DNA of 64,000 nt from positions 421,112 through 485,111 of the forward strand of contig NZ_SRKY01000004.1 of the NCBI RefSeq assembly GCF_004803475.1. The letters are read 5' to 3'. Both the position numbers and the translations under genes were made by a program. The notes under the pieces were generated by a model. That model did no database searches, was not told where the DNA came from, and saw nothing but the letters and a program-made list of their open reading frames with translations. Of this stretch, positions 36,903 to 45,828 are shown one piece after another. The stretch comes from Aliishimia ponticola (lineage in GTDB: Bacteria > Pseudomonadota > Alphaproteobacteria > Rhodobacterales > Rhodobacteraceae). Positions within the stretch are counted from its first letter, which is position 1; every line of letters starts with the position of its first letter.

Positions 36903-37940
36903 TTGGCAAGCGTTGACGTATCCGTTCGCGGGGCGGGGATTTTTGGACTGTCGGTGGCGTGGGCCTGTGTCAAGGCGGGCGCGAAGGTGGAACTGGTCGA
37001 TCCGAACGGCGTCGCAGCCGGATCGTCCGGCGGTGTCGTGGGCGCCCTGGCCCCGCATGTGCCGGAGAACTGGAACCCTAAAAAGCAGTTCCAATTGGAA
37101 AGCCTGTTGCTGGCCGAAGAGTTTTGGGCAGACGTGGCGGATGTGTCCGGGACGGCCTCTGGCTATATTCGCGCTGGCCGTATTCAACCTTTGGCAGATA
37201 TGGCAGCGGTCGCTTTGGCCGAAGAACGCGGGCGCGGCGCGGCGCGGCTTTGGGGCACATCCGCCAAATGGCACGTCACGGACAGCGCCAGCGGATGGCA
37301 AATCGGGAGTGGATCTGGCCAGTACGTCCACGACACGCTATCGGCGCATATTCACCCGCGTAGAGCCTGTGTATCGCTGGCAGCGGCCCTTGCGGCACGG
37401 GGTGTCAAAGTCCAGGCGGCCCCCGAAAGCCCGGCGGCAGCGACCGTCTGGGCAACCGGCGCAACCGGATTGGCGGATCTGTCCCACGCAGCGGGCAAAG
37501 AAATCGGGCGCGGGATCAAGGGGCAGGCCGCCTTGCTAAAGCTGGACCGGGCGCAGCTTCCGCAACTTTTCATCGACGGGGTGCATATCGTGCCGCATCT
37601 CGACGGCACCATCGCCATCGGCTCAACGACAGAGAGGGAATTCGACGACCCCACTGGAACGGACGCCTTGCTGGACGACGTTGTGGCGCGCGCAACGGAC
37701 GCTGTACCGGAATTGCGCGCCGCTGCCGTGCTGCTTCGCTGGGCGGGATTGCGACCAAGGGCACGCACGCGCGCGCCAATGCTCGGGCCTTGGCCCGATC
37801 GCCCCGGTCACTTCGTTGCCAATGGTGGTTTCAAGATCGGTTTCGGTATGGCCCCCAAGATTGCAGAGGTCATGGCCCGCTTGGTTCTGGACGAACAGAA
37901 CGAAATCCCGCAGGGTTTCCATGTGGTGGATAATCTGTAG
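36903..37940 (+). CDS. FAD-dependent oxidoreductase (DAO family), candidate MnmC oxidase partner
   Basis: The 345-residue protein has an FAD-binding DAO fold: VSVRGAGIFGLSVAWACVKAGAKVELVD at the N-terminus, then SSGGVVGALAPHVPE, and a C-terminal FVANGGFKIGFGMAP. The start is TTG at 36903 behind TGGAAAGG with a seven-base gap. It lies divergently beside mnmD. In fused MnmC the FAD domain removes the carboxymethyl group so that the methyltransferase can act. This gene is the obvious candidate for that step, though glycine or D-amino acid oxidase relatives cannot be excluded. Confidence 0.75.
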   Translation: MASVDVSVRGAGIFGLSVAWACVKAGAKVELVDPNGVAAGSSGGVVGALAPHVPENWNPKKQFQLESLLLAEEFWADVADVSGTASGYIRAGRIQPLADMAAVALAEERGRGAARLWGTSAKWHVTDSASGWQIGSGSGQYVHDTLSAHIHPRRACVSLAAALAARGVKVQAAPESPAAATVWATGATGLADLSHAAGKEIGRGIKGQAALLKLDRAQLPQLFIDGVHIVPHLDGTIAIGSTTEREFDDPTGTDALLDDVVARATDAVPELRAAAVLLRWAGLRPRARTRAPMLGPWPDRPGHFVANGGFKIGFGMAPKIAEVMARLVLDEQNEIPQGFHVVDNL

Positions 37941-37952
37941 TTCGGTGGAGAT

Positions 37953-38042
37953 ATGAAAAACTGGCCAATCTTTCTGCTCGTCGCGATCTTTATCGGCGGA
38001 ATGCTGTACCTTGGAATCAAGGCGCAGCCGCCGGGTTTTTGA
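37953..38042 (+). CDS. 29-residue single-pass membrane protein
   Basis: A complete small gene starts at ATG 37953 behind GGTGGAG, 12 bases after the FAD oxidoreductase stop, and ends TGA at 38042. The product starts MKNWPIFLLVAIFIGGML and ends KAQPPGF: two charged or polar residues, one hydrophobic helix of about 17 residues, and a short proline-containing tail. This is the usual look of bacterial small membrane proteins. Function is unknown. Coding is supported by the ribosome site, the position in a run of rightward genes and the clean membrane-helix composition. Confidence 0.6.
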   Translation: MKNWPIFLLVAIFIGGMLYLGIKAQPPGF

Positions 38043-38067
38043 TGTTTCGCGTGCTGTGACCTGCGGC

Positions 38068-39207
38068 CTAGGCCCACGCCATTTTCCGGGCTTGTAGCGC
38101 CTGGACTGCGCCGCGAACCTCTTCTCGCACGGGGCCGTGGCGGGGCGCATCGCGCAGCGTGGTAAACCAGTGATCAGGCGGGTTTCGTCCGCGTGAATTT
38201 CCCGGAAATGTCAGCGCCCTTAACACGCCCTCGGCCTCGGCGGGCAGACGATCGGGTATATCCTGCCGGTTAAGTACCCCCCAAATGCCGGTCCAAAGGC
38301 GGCCAACCGACCACGGATTGTAGCCGCCGCCGCCCAAGACAAGCAGGCGCGGGGCAAGGCTCATCAATTGCGCCAAGATCGCCCAATGCGCGTTGTTCGA
38401 CAGGGACAGCCGGGATAGCGGATCTTCTTCGACCGCATCCGCACCGCATTGCAGGATGATCGCATCTGGCTGCCACGCTTGAACGAGGGGGAGCATCAAG
38501 TCGTCTCTAACAAGGGCCATTTCGCTGTCATTCAGCCCACGCGGAAGCGGAAGGTTATATACGTTCCCGACGCCACGATCCGTGATCTGGCCGGTAAAAG
38601 GCCATCGGCGCGCCTCGTGTACCGAGATCATCAAACAGTCGGGATCATTGCCGAACCCATGTTCGACCCCGTCCGGATGATGCGCGTCGATGTCGATATA
38701 GGCCAACCGCCGCAATCCGTTGCGGCGCAAGGACAGCATCGCGAGCACCGGGTCATTGAGATAACAGAACCCACCGGCGCGGTCAGGGAAGGCATGATGC
38801 GTCCCACCGGCCGGGTGATAAACGTAGCGCCCTTGCGAGACCAGTTCTCCCGCCAGCAGCGATCCCCCGGCCGTGGTTGCGGGACGCCGCCATATCTCGG
38901 GGAAGACCGGGTTGGTATGGGTGCCGATCTGATGACGTTCGCGCGTCCGATCCGAAACCGCGCCGTCACGTTCCGCGATTTGCAGCGCCTGAAGATAATC
39001 GGCGCTGTGCCAATGAGTAAGTGCTTCTGGCTTGGCACGCGGCGCGGTGCGGAAATTGGCAGGCCCCAGCCAGCCCAGCGCGCGAGACAGGTCCATCACG
39101 GTACTGACACGGGGTATCCGCAACGGGTGCATGTGACCGTAGGAGGAATGCCGGTAAATTTCGTGCCCGATAAACACGGGCGCAGCACTGTCGAGGTCAA
39201 ATGTCAT
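38068..39207 (-). CDS. Histone deacetylase-family protein (AcuC/acetylpolyamine amidohydrolase-like)
   Basis: The 379-residue protein has the arginase/deacetylase fold: VFIGHEIYRHSSYGHMHPLR, PAGGTHHAF (catalytic histidine pair), IDIDAHHPDG (zinc-binding Asp and His) and LQCGADAVEEDPLSRL, then LVLGGGGYNPWSVGRLW. The zinc site is complete. Bacterial members deacetylate acetylated lysines or polyamines; AcuC works on acetyl-CoA synthetase. Which applies is unknown. It is convergent with the 29-residue gene and divergent from the following operon. Confidence 0.87.
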   Translation of the reverse strand: MTFDLDSAAPVFIGHEIYRHSSYGHMHPLRIPRVSTVMDLSRALGWLGPANFRTAPRAKPEALTHWHSADYLQALQIAERDGAVSDRTRERHQIGTHTNPVFPEIWRRPATTAGGSLLAGELVSQGRYVYHPAGGTHHAFPDRAGGFCYLNDPVLAMLSLRRNGLRRLAYIDIDAHHPDGVEHGFGNDPDCLMISVHEARRWPFTGQITDRGVGNVYNLPLPRGLNDSEMALVRDDLMLPLVQAWQPDAIILQCGADAVEEDPLSRLSLSNNAHWAILAQLMSLAPRLLVLGGGGYNPWSVGRLWTGIWGVLNRQDIPDRLPAEAEGVLRALTFPGNSRGRNPPDHWFTTLRDAPRHGPVREEVRGAVQALQARKMAWA

Positions 39208-39283
39208 GCGGCAAAGCTAGGCCAAGCGACGAACAACACAAGCCCTCTGGACCCTGCCGCAGACCGTGCCTAACGTGTGCGCA

Positions 39284-40231
39284 ATGTTGCGCTACACTCT
39301 CAAACGACTTCTGTCCCTTATCGTCAGTCTGCTGGCCGCAAGCGTCGTGATTTTTCTGCTGATCGAAATCGCGCCGGGCGACCCCGCGTCCTTCATGCTG
39401 GGCGTGAACGCACGGCCCGATACCTTGGCCGCGTTGCAGGCGGAGCTGGGGCTGGATGTGCCGAAGTGGCAGCGCTATCTCAATTGGATCGGCGGGATGG
39501 TCACCGGCGATTTCGGAACATCGTACCAATACCGCACCCCCGTCGCGCAAATGGTGGCGGACCGGCTTTGGGTGTCGCTGCCGCTTGCGCTGTTCGCGCT
39601 TGTTCTGTCGACGGTTATCGCCCTGCCCGCTGGGATTTTCGCCGCCGCGCGCCGAGGGCAGGCGGGCGATATCGCCGTGATGGGTGCGACGCAGCTTGGC
39701 GTTGCAATTCCGAATTTCTGGTTCGCGATGATGCTGGTTCTCGTCTTTGCGATCAATCTTGGCTGGTTCAGTGCTGGCGGGTTCGCCGGATGGGATCAAG
39801 GCCTGTTCGCCGGGCTGAAGTCACTGACCCTTCCCGCAGTCGCACTGGCCTTGCCCCAAGCCGCGATTCTGGCCCGCGTCATGCGATCCGCCTTGCTGGA
39901 TGTGCTGGGCGAGGATTTCATGCGCAGCGCCCGCGCCAAAGGCCTGACAGAACGGCAGGCGCTGTGGCGGCACGGGCTGCGGAACGCGCTGATCCCGGTC
40001 CTGACGATCCTCGGCCTGCAATTCGCGTTCCTCATCGCAGGGGGCATTATTATTGAACAGGTTTTCTACCTTCCCGGGTTGGGGCGGCTGATTTTCCAAT
40101 CGATTTCCGCCCGCGACTTGATCGTTGTTGAAAGCGTTGTGATGCTGCTGGTCTTTGCGGTGATCATGGTGAATTTCATCGTCGATCTGGCCTATGCCGC
40201 TGTCGATCCACGCTTGAGGCTGCGCACATGA
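39284..40231 (+). CDS. Peptide-type ABC transporter permease (DppB-like)
   Basis: The 315-residue permease starts YTLKRLLSLIVSLLAASVVIFLLIEIAPGDPA, the DppB beginning, and has the coupling loop RSARAKGLTERQALWRHGLRNALIP. Six membrane helices are visible. The ATG at 39284 is preferred over a GTG six codons upstream. It is the first gene of a seven-gene rightward operon. No binding-protein gene lies up- or downstream. Confidence 0.9.
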   Translation: MLRYTLKRLLSLIVSLLAASVVIFLLIEIAPGDPASFMLGVNARPDTLAALQAELGLDVPKWQRYLNWIGGMVTGDFGTSYQYRTPVAQMVADRLWVSLPLALFALVLSTVIALPAGIFAAARRGQAGDIAVMGATQLGVAIPNFWFAMMLVLVFAINLGWFSAGGFAGWDQGLFAGLKSLTLPAVALALPQAAILARVMRSALLDVLGEDFMRSARAKGLTERQALWRHGLRNALIPVLTILGLQFAFLIAGGIIIEQVFYLPGLGRLIFQSISARDLIVVESVVMLLVFAVIMVNFIVDLAYAAVDPRLRLRT

Positions 40232-41043
40232 AGCATTCGCTCTATCTTGGTGCGGCGCTGTCCTGCGTGTTCCTGTTCGCGGCGCTCATTTCGTTCCTGT
40301 GGACACCTTATGACCACACGGCGCTCGACATCCCATCGCGTCTACAAGGCCCTAACAAGGCGCATTGGCTGGGAACGGACCACTTCGGACGCGATATTCT
40401 CAGCATGCTCATGGTGGGTGCGCGTACCTCGCTTGCGGTTGCGCTTGTCTCTGTCGGGATTGGAATGTGCATCGGCGTGCCATTGGGACTGTGGGCCGCG
40501 GCGCGCAAAGGTGGCTGGGCGGATGAGATCATCATGCGCACCAATGACCTCATTTTCGCGTTCCCGTCCTTGGTGATCGCGATCCTGATCACGTCGATCA
40601 TGGGCGCCGGTGCGACGAACGCGATTCTGGCCATCGGGATTTTCAATATCCCGGTCTTTGCCCGTGTGGCGCGGGGCGCCGCGCTTCCCATTTGGGAGCG
40701 CGAGTTCATCCTTGCCGCACGCGTGGCCGGGAAAGGTCCGGTCCGGATAAGTCAGGAGCATATCCTGCCGAACATCCTCAACCTGCTGATCGTTCAAGGC
40801 ACCATTCAGTTCAGCCTTGGTATTCTGGCCGAAGCCGGGCTGAGCTATGTCGGGCTGGGCGCGCAGCCGCCGACCCCAAGCTGGGGGCGCATGTTGGCAG
40901 ATGCCCAAACGCTGGTCGCCATTGCGCCGCATATCGCCTTGATGCCCGGCGTGGCGATCATCCTTACCGTGCTGGGTCTGAACCTGATGGGCGACGGGTT
41001 GCGGGATTACCTGGACCCTAAATTGAGGGTTTCGCGCGCATGA
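40228..41043 (+). CDS. Peptide-type ABC transporter permease (DppC-like)
   Basis: The 271-residue permease has the DppC block HWLGTDHFGRDILSMLMVGARTS, the coupling loop LAARVAGKGPVRISQEHILPN and a C-terminal NLMGDGLRDYLDPKLR. It overlaps the DppB-like gene by ATGA and the ATPase gene by ATGA. About six membrane helices are present. Confidence 0.9.
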   Translation: MKHSLYLGAALSCVFLFAALISFLWTPYDHTALDIPSRLQGPNKAHWLGTDHFGRDILSMLMVGARTSLAVALVSVGIGMCIGVPLGLWAAARKGGWADEIIMRTNDLIFAFPSLVIAILITSIMGAGATNAILAIGIFNIPVFARVARGAALPIWEREFILAARVAGKGPVRISQEHILPNILNLLIVQGTIQFSLGILAEAGLSYVGLGAQPPTPSWGRMLADAQTLVAIAPHIALMPGVAIILTVLGLNLMGDGLRDYLDPKLRVSRA

Positions 41044-42635
41044 GCCTTCTGTCGATCCGCGATTTGTCTATCACCATTGACGATACCCCGATCCTGAAGT
41101 CGGTGTCCTTCGACATCGCAGAGGGAGAGATCGTCGCCGTCACCGGTGAAAGCGGGTCCGGTAAATCCATGACCGCGATGAGCGTTATCCAACTGCTTCC
41201 CAAATCCGCGCGTCAAACGGGCGAGGTCGTTCTGGACGGCGAGGACATGGTCACGATGCCCGAAAACGCGCTGTGTGACAGGCGTGGTCAAACGGTCGGC
41301 ATGGTATTCCAAGAGCCGATGACGGCCCTGAATCCGGTCCAGACGATTGGCGCGCAGGTGTCGGAGACAATCCGCGTCCATACCGGTGCCTCGCTGGCAG
41401 AGGCAAAGGCGCGCGCTGCCGAGGTGTTGGAAAGGGTCGGATTGCCTGCCGACCGCTTCCCCCTGTCACGCTATCCGCATGAGCTTTCCGGTGGCCAACG
41501 TCAGCGCGTCGTCATCGCCATGGCCATCGCACTGCGGCCCAAGCTGCTGATCGCGGACGAGCCGACAACGGCGCTGGATGTCACGACGCAAGCGCAAATC
41601 CTCGACCTGCTGAAAGACCTTGTATCGGATTTCGGTATGGGCCTTTTGATGATCACCCATGACCTTGCCGTGGTGGCCGATATGGCCGACCGGATCGTTG
41701 TCATGCGCCATGGGGAAATCGTCGAACAAGGGCAGACGCAGGCGCTTTTGCGCGACATGCAGCATCCCTACACCAAGATGCTGTTCGAAGCGTCGCGCCA
41801 CCAGGTGGACATGCCCGCGCCGCAAGATTCGGCCCCGCTGCTTGAGTTGAAGGATGTTGTTCGCGATTACGACTTGCCGCGCCGTTCGCTTTTCGCAGCC
41901 CGGGAAAGCTATCGCGCCGTGAAGGGTGTGAGTTTCAAGATCGACCATGGCGAACGTGTTGGCTTGGTGGGCGAGTCCGGATGCGGAAAATCGACCCTGA
42001 CAAAGGCAATACTGGGATTGGAGCCGATACAAGGCGGCAGTATCCGACTGGACGGCGCGCCCGTGGATGCGGACCATCCGGGCACCCGCCGGCAGATGCA
42101 GGTGGTGTTCCAAGATCCTTTCGGCAGCTTCAATCCGCGCCACCGGGTGGACCGCTTGATCACCGAGCCGCTTCACCTGCTGGACACCCCGCCCGAAGGC
42201 AGCGAACGCAGTGACCTGGTCGCGCAAACTCTTACAGCCGTGGGCTTGTCGCCTGATGACGCGCGAAAGTACCCGCACCAGTTTTCCGGCGGTCAGCGCC
42301 AAAGGATCGCGATTGCGCGTGCGCTGATCATACGCCCGCAATTGATCCTGTTCGATGAGGCCGTGTCAGCGCTTGACGTGTCCGTGCGTGCGCAAATCCT
42401 TGATTTGCTCGCCCATCTTTGCGCCGATTACGGTCTGGCCTATCTCTTCATCTCGCACGATCTGAGCGTCGTCCGCTCTGTCACTGATCGTGTGCTGATC
42501 ATGCGCGCGGGCGAGATCGTGGAGCAAGGCGCGTCGCAGGACGTCTTTGCCAACCCGCAACACCCTTACACACAATCCCTGATCGCGGCCGCACCTGTCT
42601 TGCCCGATCTGACGCAGGAGACCGCCCATGTCTGA
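41040..42635 (+). CDS. Fused peptide-type ABC transporter ATPase (DppD-DppF)
   Basis: The 531-residue protein contains two complete ATPase domains in one chain. The first has Walker A GESGSGKSM, signature LSGGQRQR and IADEPTTALD; the second has GESGCGKST, FSGGQRQR and FDEAVSALD (Glu-Ala in place of Glu-Pro). The second lacks the long C-terminal cysteine extension seen in the unfused OppD/OppF of this window. It powers the two permeases before it and overlaps the aldehyde dehydrogenase gene by eight bases. Confidence 0.92.
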   Translation: MSLLSIRDLSITIDDTPILKSVSFDIAEGEIVAVTGESGSGKSMTAMSVIQLLPKSARQTGEVVLDGEDMVTMPENALCDRRGQTVGMVFQEPMTALNPVQTIGAQVSETIRVHTGASLAEAKARAAEVLERVGLPADRFPLSRYPHELSGGQRQRVVIAMAIALRPKLLIADEPTTALDVTTQAQILDLLKDLVSDFGMGLLMITHDLAVVADMADRIVVMRHGEIVEQGQTQALLRDMQHPYTKMLFEASRHQVDMPAPQDSAPLLELKDVVRDYDLPRRSLFAARESYRAVKGVSFKIDHGERVGLVGESGCGKSTLTKAILGLEPIQGGSIRLDGAPVDADHPGTRRQMQVVFQDPFGSFNPRHRVDRLITEPLHLLDTPPEGSERSDLVAQTLTAVGLSPDDARKYPHQFSGGQRQRIAIARALIIRPQLILFDEAVSALDVSVRAQILDLLAHLCADYGLAYLFISHDLSVVRSVTDRVLIMRAGEIVEQGASQDVFANPQHPYTQSLIAAAPVLPDLTQETAHV

Positions 42636-44070
42636 CCCCCTTTGGTTCGATCCGAAAACCTGCCTGATCGGCGGAAACTGGGTCTCTACGCAGGAGGTAT
42701 TGCCGCTTACGAACCCGTCTGATGGGTCTGCTCTGGCCCAGATCGCGCGCGGCACTGATGTTGAAATCGACAAGGCCGTCGCAGCCGCACATAACGCCAG
42801 AGCCGGCGACTGCTGCCGTATGTCAGCGACGGAACGCGGGCGCATTCTTACGGAGATCGGTCGGCGCGTGCTTGAGCGGGTCGATGACCTTGCCGTGCTC
42901 GAAGCGATGGATGTCGGCAAACCATTGTCTCAGGCGCGCGCCGACGCTGTGGCGCTGGCCCGGTACATGGAATTCTACGGGGGTGCGGCAGACAAGATCA
43001 TGGGCGAAACCATTCCCTATCTTGACGGTTACACCGTCTACACCTTGCGCGAGGCGCATGGGGTGACGGGCCATATCGTTCCGTGGAACTACCCGATGCA
43101 GATCATTGGCCGGTCTGTCGGGGCCGCTTTGGCGATGGGCAATGCCTGCGTGCTGAAACCAGCGGAAGAAGCCTGCCTGACTGCCCTTGCCTTTGCGCAT
43201 ATCGCGCAGGAGGCCGGACTGCCGGATGGCGCACTGAATGTCGTGCCGGGACTGGGGGCGGAGGCTGGCGCGGCTCTGTCGGCGCATCCCGGCGTGCATC
43301 ACATAAGTTTCACTGGATCGGTCCGGACCGGTGCGCTGGTACAGCAGGCTGCGGGCAAGAACGTGGTGCCCGTCACGCTGGAGCTTGGTGGCAAGTCACC
43401 GCAGCTTGTCTTCGAGGACGCCGATTTGGATGACGCGCTGCCATTTCTCGTGAACGCCGGGGTCCAGAATGCCGGGCAGACTTGCTCTGCCTCATCGCGG
43501 ATTCTGGTGCAAAGCAGTGTCTATAAGGAAGTCTGCGATCGCATGGCCGCTGAATACGGCGCGCTGACGGTCGGTCCCGCGTTGAACGATCTGCGGATCG
43601 GGCCGCTGATCTCTCAACGGCAGAAAGCAATCGTTTCCGAGTTTCTCGACCGGGGTGCGGATCTGAAAAAGCTCGCCCAGGGAAGATTGAGCGACGCGCC
43701 TGACTCGGGAGCCTATGTTTTGCCAACACTGTTTGCGGATGTTCCGCCCGATCACAGCCTTGCCCGCGACGAGATTTTCGGACCGGTGCAGGTCATCATT
43801 CCGTTCGAGACCGAAGAAGACGCGCTGCGCATCGCAAATTCCACGGATTACGGTCTGGTCGCGTCGATCTGGACGCGCGACGGGGCACGGCAGATGCGAC
43901 TTGCACGGGGGCTGCGGTCCGGTCAGGTTTTCATCAACAATTATGGCGCCGGAGGCGGCGTCGAACTTCCCTTCGGCGGCGTCGGGAAATCCGGACATGG
44001 GCGGGAAAAAGGGTTCGAGGCGCTGTACGGTTTCTCGACGCTCAAAACCGTCGCGGCACGGCACGGATAA
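42628..44070 (+). CDS. NAD-dependent aldehyde dehydrogenase
   Basis: The 480-residue enzyme oxidises an aldehyde to its acid. It shows VPWNYPMQI (coenzyme site), FTGSVRTG, the catalytic glutamate in TLELGGKSPQ and the catalytic cysteine in NAGQTCSASSRI, plus the late EIFGPVQ block. It resembles betaine-, gamma-aminobutyraldehyde- or similar dehydrogenases. Because it is translated with the importer, its substrate may derive from the imported compound. The exact aldehyde is unknown. Confidence 0.88.
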   Translation: MSDPLWFDPKTCLIGGNWVSTQEVLPLTNPSDGSALAQIARGTDVEIDKAVAAAHNARAGDCCRMSATERGRILTEIGRRVLERVDDLAVLEAMDVGKPLSQARADAVALARYMEFYGGAADKIMGETIPYLDGYTVYTLREAHGVTGHIVPWNYPMQIIGRSVGAALAMGNACVLKPAEEACLTALAFAHIAQEAGLPDGALNVVPGLGAEAGAALSAHPGVHHISFTGSVRTGALVQQAAGKNVVPVTLELGGKSPQLVFEDADLDDALPFLVNAGVQNAGQTCSASSRILVQSSVYKEVCDRMAAEYGALTVGPALNDLRIGPLISQRQKAIVSEFLDRGADLKKLAQGRLSDAPDSGAYVLPTLFADVPPDHSLARDEIFGPVQVIIPFETEEDALRIANSTDYGLVASIWTRDGARQMRLARGLRSGQVFINNYGAGGGVELPFGGVGKSGHGREKGFEALYGFSTLKTVAARHG

Positions 44071-44089
44071 GGCTCTAATCGGAGGTAAT

Positions 44090-44830
44090 ATGAGGCTTCA
44101 TGGAAAAACAGCGATCGTCACTGGCGGCGCTCAGGGATTTGGAGAAGGCATCGTTCGCAAGTTTGCGGCGGAAGGTGCACGGGTTCTGGTTGCCGATATA
44201 AACGAAGTTGGCGCGGCGCGCGTGGCCGAAGATATCGGCGGTGTCGCTTGCGCGGTCGATGTTGCAGATGGAGGTTCGGTTCAGGCGATGGTGGACACCG
44301 CTTTGAACACGTTCGGGCATCTCGACATTCTGGTGAACAATGCCGGCGTGACCCATCTGCCGCAGCCATTGGAAGAGGTAAGCGAAGAGGATTTCGACCG
44401 GGTCTTCAACGTCAATATGAAGTCCGTTTATCTGACCGCCCGCTCCATTGTTCCGCACTTCAAAGATCGGGGACAGGGCTGCATTCTCAACATTGCATCA
44501 ACCGCCGGCGTGTCGCCGCGCCCGCGGCTCAACTGGTACAATGCGTCGAAGGGTTGGATGATCACGGCAACCCGCACGATGGCCGTCGAACTGGCGCCGG
44601 AAGGAATCCGAGTCAACGCGCTGAACCCCGTCGCTGGCGAGACGCCCTTGTTGAAAAGCTTCATGGGCGAGGACACGCCAGAGATGCGATCCAAATTCGT
44701 GTCCACCATTCCGCTGGGTCGCTTTTCGACGCCGCAGGATATGGGCAACGCCGCGTGTTTCCTGTGTTCGGACGAGGCCAGCATGGTGACGGGTGTCGCG
44801 ATGGAAGTTGACGGCGGGCGCTGCATATGA
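44090..44830 (+). CDS. Short-chain dehydrogenase/reductase
   Basis: The 246-residue classical SDR has TGGAQGFGEGI (NAD(P) binding), DILVNNAGVT, the catalytic serine in ILNIASTAGV, the Tyr-x-x-x-Lys in WYNASKGW and a C-terminal TGVAMEVDGG. GGAGG at 44081-44085 precedes the ATG closely and sets the start; a longer frame from 43715 is a shadow of the aldehyde dehydrogenase gene. The acidic residue at the end of strand 2 (LVADINE) suggests NAD. The substrate, probably an alcohol or hydroxyacid, is unknown. Confidence 0.88.
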   Translation: MRLHGKTAIVTGGAQGFGEGIVRKFAAEGARVLVADINEVGAARVAEDIGGVACAVDVADGGSVQAMVDTALNTFGHLDILVNNAGVTHLPQPLEEVSEEDFDRVFNVNMKSVYLTARSIVPHFKDRGQGCILNIASTAGVSPRPRLNWYNASKGWMITATRTMAVELAPEGIRVNALNPVAGETPLLKSFMGEDTPEMRSKFVSTIPLGRFSTPQDMGNAACFLCSDEASMVTGVAMEVDGGRCI

Positions 44831-45828
44831 CGCCCGGCAAGCGGAACCTGATCACGGATGTTCCCGGAATTCTGGTTGGGAATGCCACGGATCAGACCCT
44901 TAAATCCGGCAGTACGGTGCTTGTTTCGGACAAACCCATGACCACGTCTGTCAGCGTGATGGGCGGCGCGCCGGGTACGCGTGAAACCGATCTGCTAGCG
45001 CCGGACAAGTCCGTCGCGCAGGTGGATGCGTTGGTCCTGTCAGGCGGTTCCGCTTACGGGCTTGATGCGTGTTCAGGGGTCGCTGATGCGCTGCGGGCCT
45101 CTGGACGGGGGTTCAAGATTGGCCCGGCGATTATCCCCATCGTTCCCGGTGCGATCATCTTTGACCTGCTCTCAGGTGGCGACAAAGCATGGGAGGAGAA
45201 CCCCTATCGCGCGCTCGGACGAGCGGCCTATGACTCGGCGGAGGAGGCGTTTGCGCTAGGCTCGGTTGGCGCCGGAACCGGTGCGATGACGGCGATGATG
45301 AAGGGCGGGCTTGGGTCCGCCTCATTGGAATTTCCCGACGGCACGGTCGTCGGCGCGCTGGTGGCGGCAAACCCGATGGGCGCGGTTACAACGCCGGGGG
45401 ACCGTCACTTTTGGGCCGCGCCCTATGAGATCGACGGGGAATATGGCCGGTTAGGGCCTGATCCCGCCGCTGGCCTTGGGACAGCGTTCGAAAGTCGCAA
45501 ATCGACGGCAATGCTGGAACGGGCCAATACGACCATCGCCATCGTCGCCACCAACGCGATCTTGAGCAAAGCACAATGCCAAAGGGTCGCGACGATGGCG
45601 CATGACGGTATCGCCCGTGCCTGTGTGCCTGCCCATTCTCCCGGTGACGGTGATCTGGTGTTTGCCGTGTCCACCGATGCCAAGCCGATGACCCATCCCG
45701 AACGGGATTTGGCGATGATCGGACATGCGGCCGCCGTTTGCCTGTCTCGGGCGATTGCCCGTGGCGTGTATCTGGCGCATCCCGAACCCGATGATCTTTT
45801 GCCCACATGGAGCCAGTTGAATGCCTGA
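44827..45828 (+). CDS. P1-family (DmpA-type) aminopeptidase
   Basis: The 333-residue protein belongs to the self-processing DmpA/BapA peptidases: NLITDVPGILVGNATD at the N-terminus, VDALVLSGGSAYGLDACSGVADAL, GSVGAGTGAMT and GTVVGALVAANPMG near the expected autocleavage region. Relatives release N-terminal D- or L-amino acids or beta-amino acids from short peptides. With a peptide-type importer in the same operon, a role in using unusual small peptides is likely. It overlaps the SDR gene by ATGA and the hydrolase gene by eight bases. Confidence 0.87.
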   Translation: MTPGKRNLITDVPGILVGNATDQTLKSGSTVLVSDKPMTTSVSVMGGAPGTRETDLLAPDKSVAQVDALVLSGGSAYGLDACSGVADALRASGRGFKIGPAIIPIVPGAIIFDLLSGGDKAWEENPYRALGRAAYDSAEEAFALGSVGAGTGAMTAMMKGGLGSASLEFPDGTVVGALVAANPMGAVTTPGDRHFWAAPYEIDGEYGRLGPDPAAGLGTAFESRKSTAMLERANTTIAIVATNAILSKAQCQRVATMAHDGIARACVPAHSPGDGDLVFAVSTDAKPMTHPERDLAMIGHAAAVCLSRAIARGVYLAHPEPDDLLPTWSQLNA

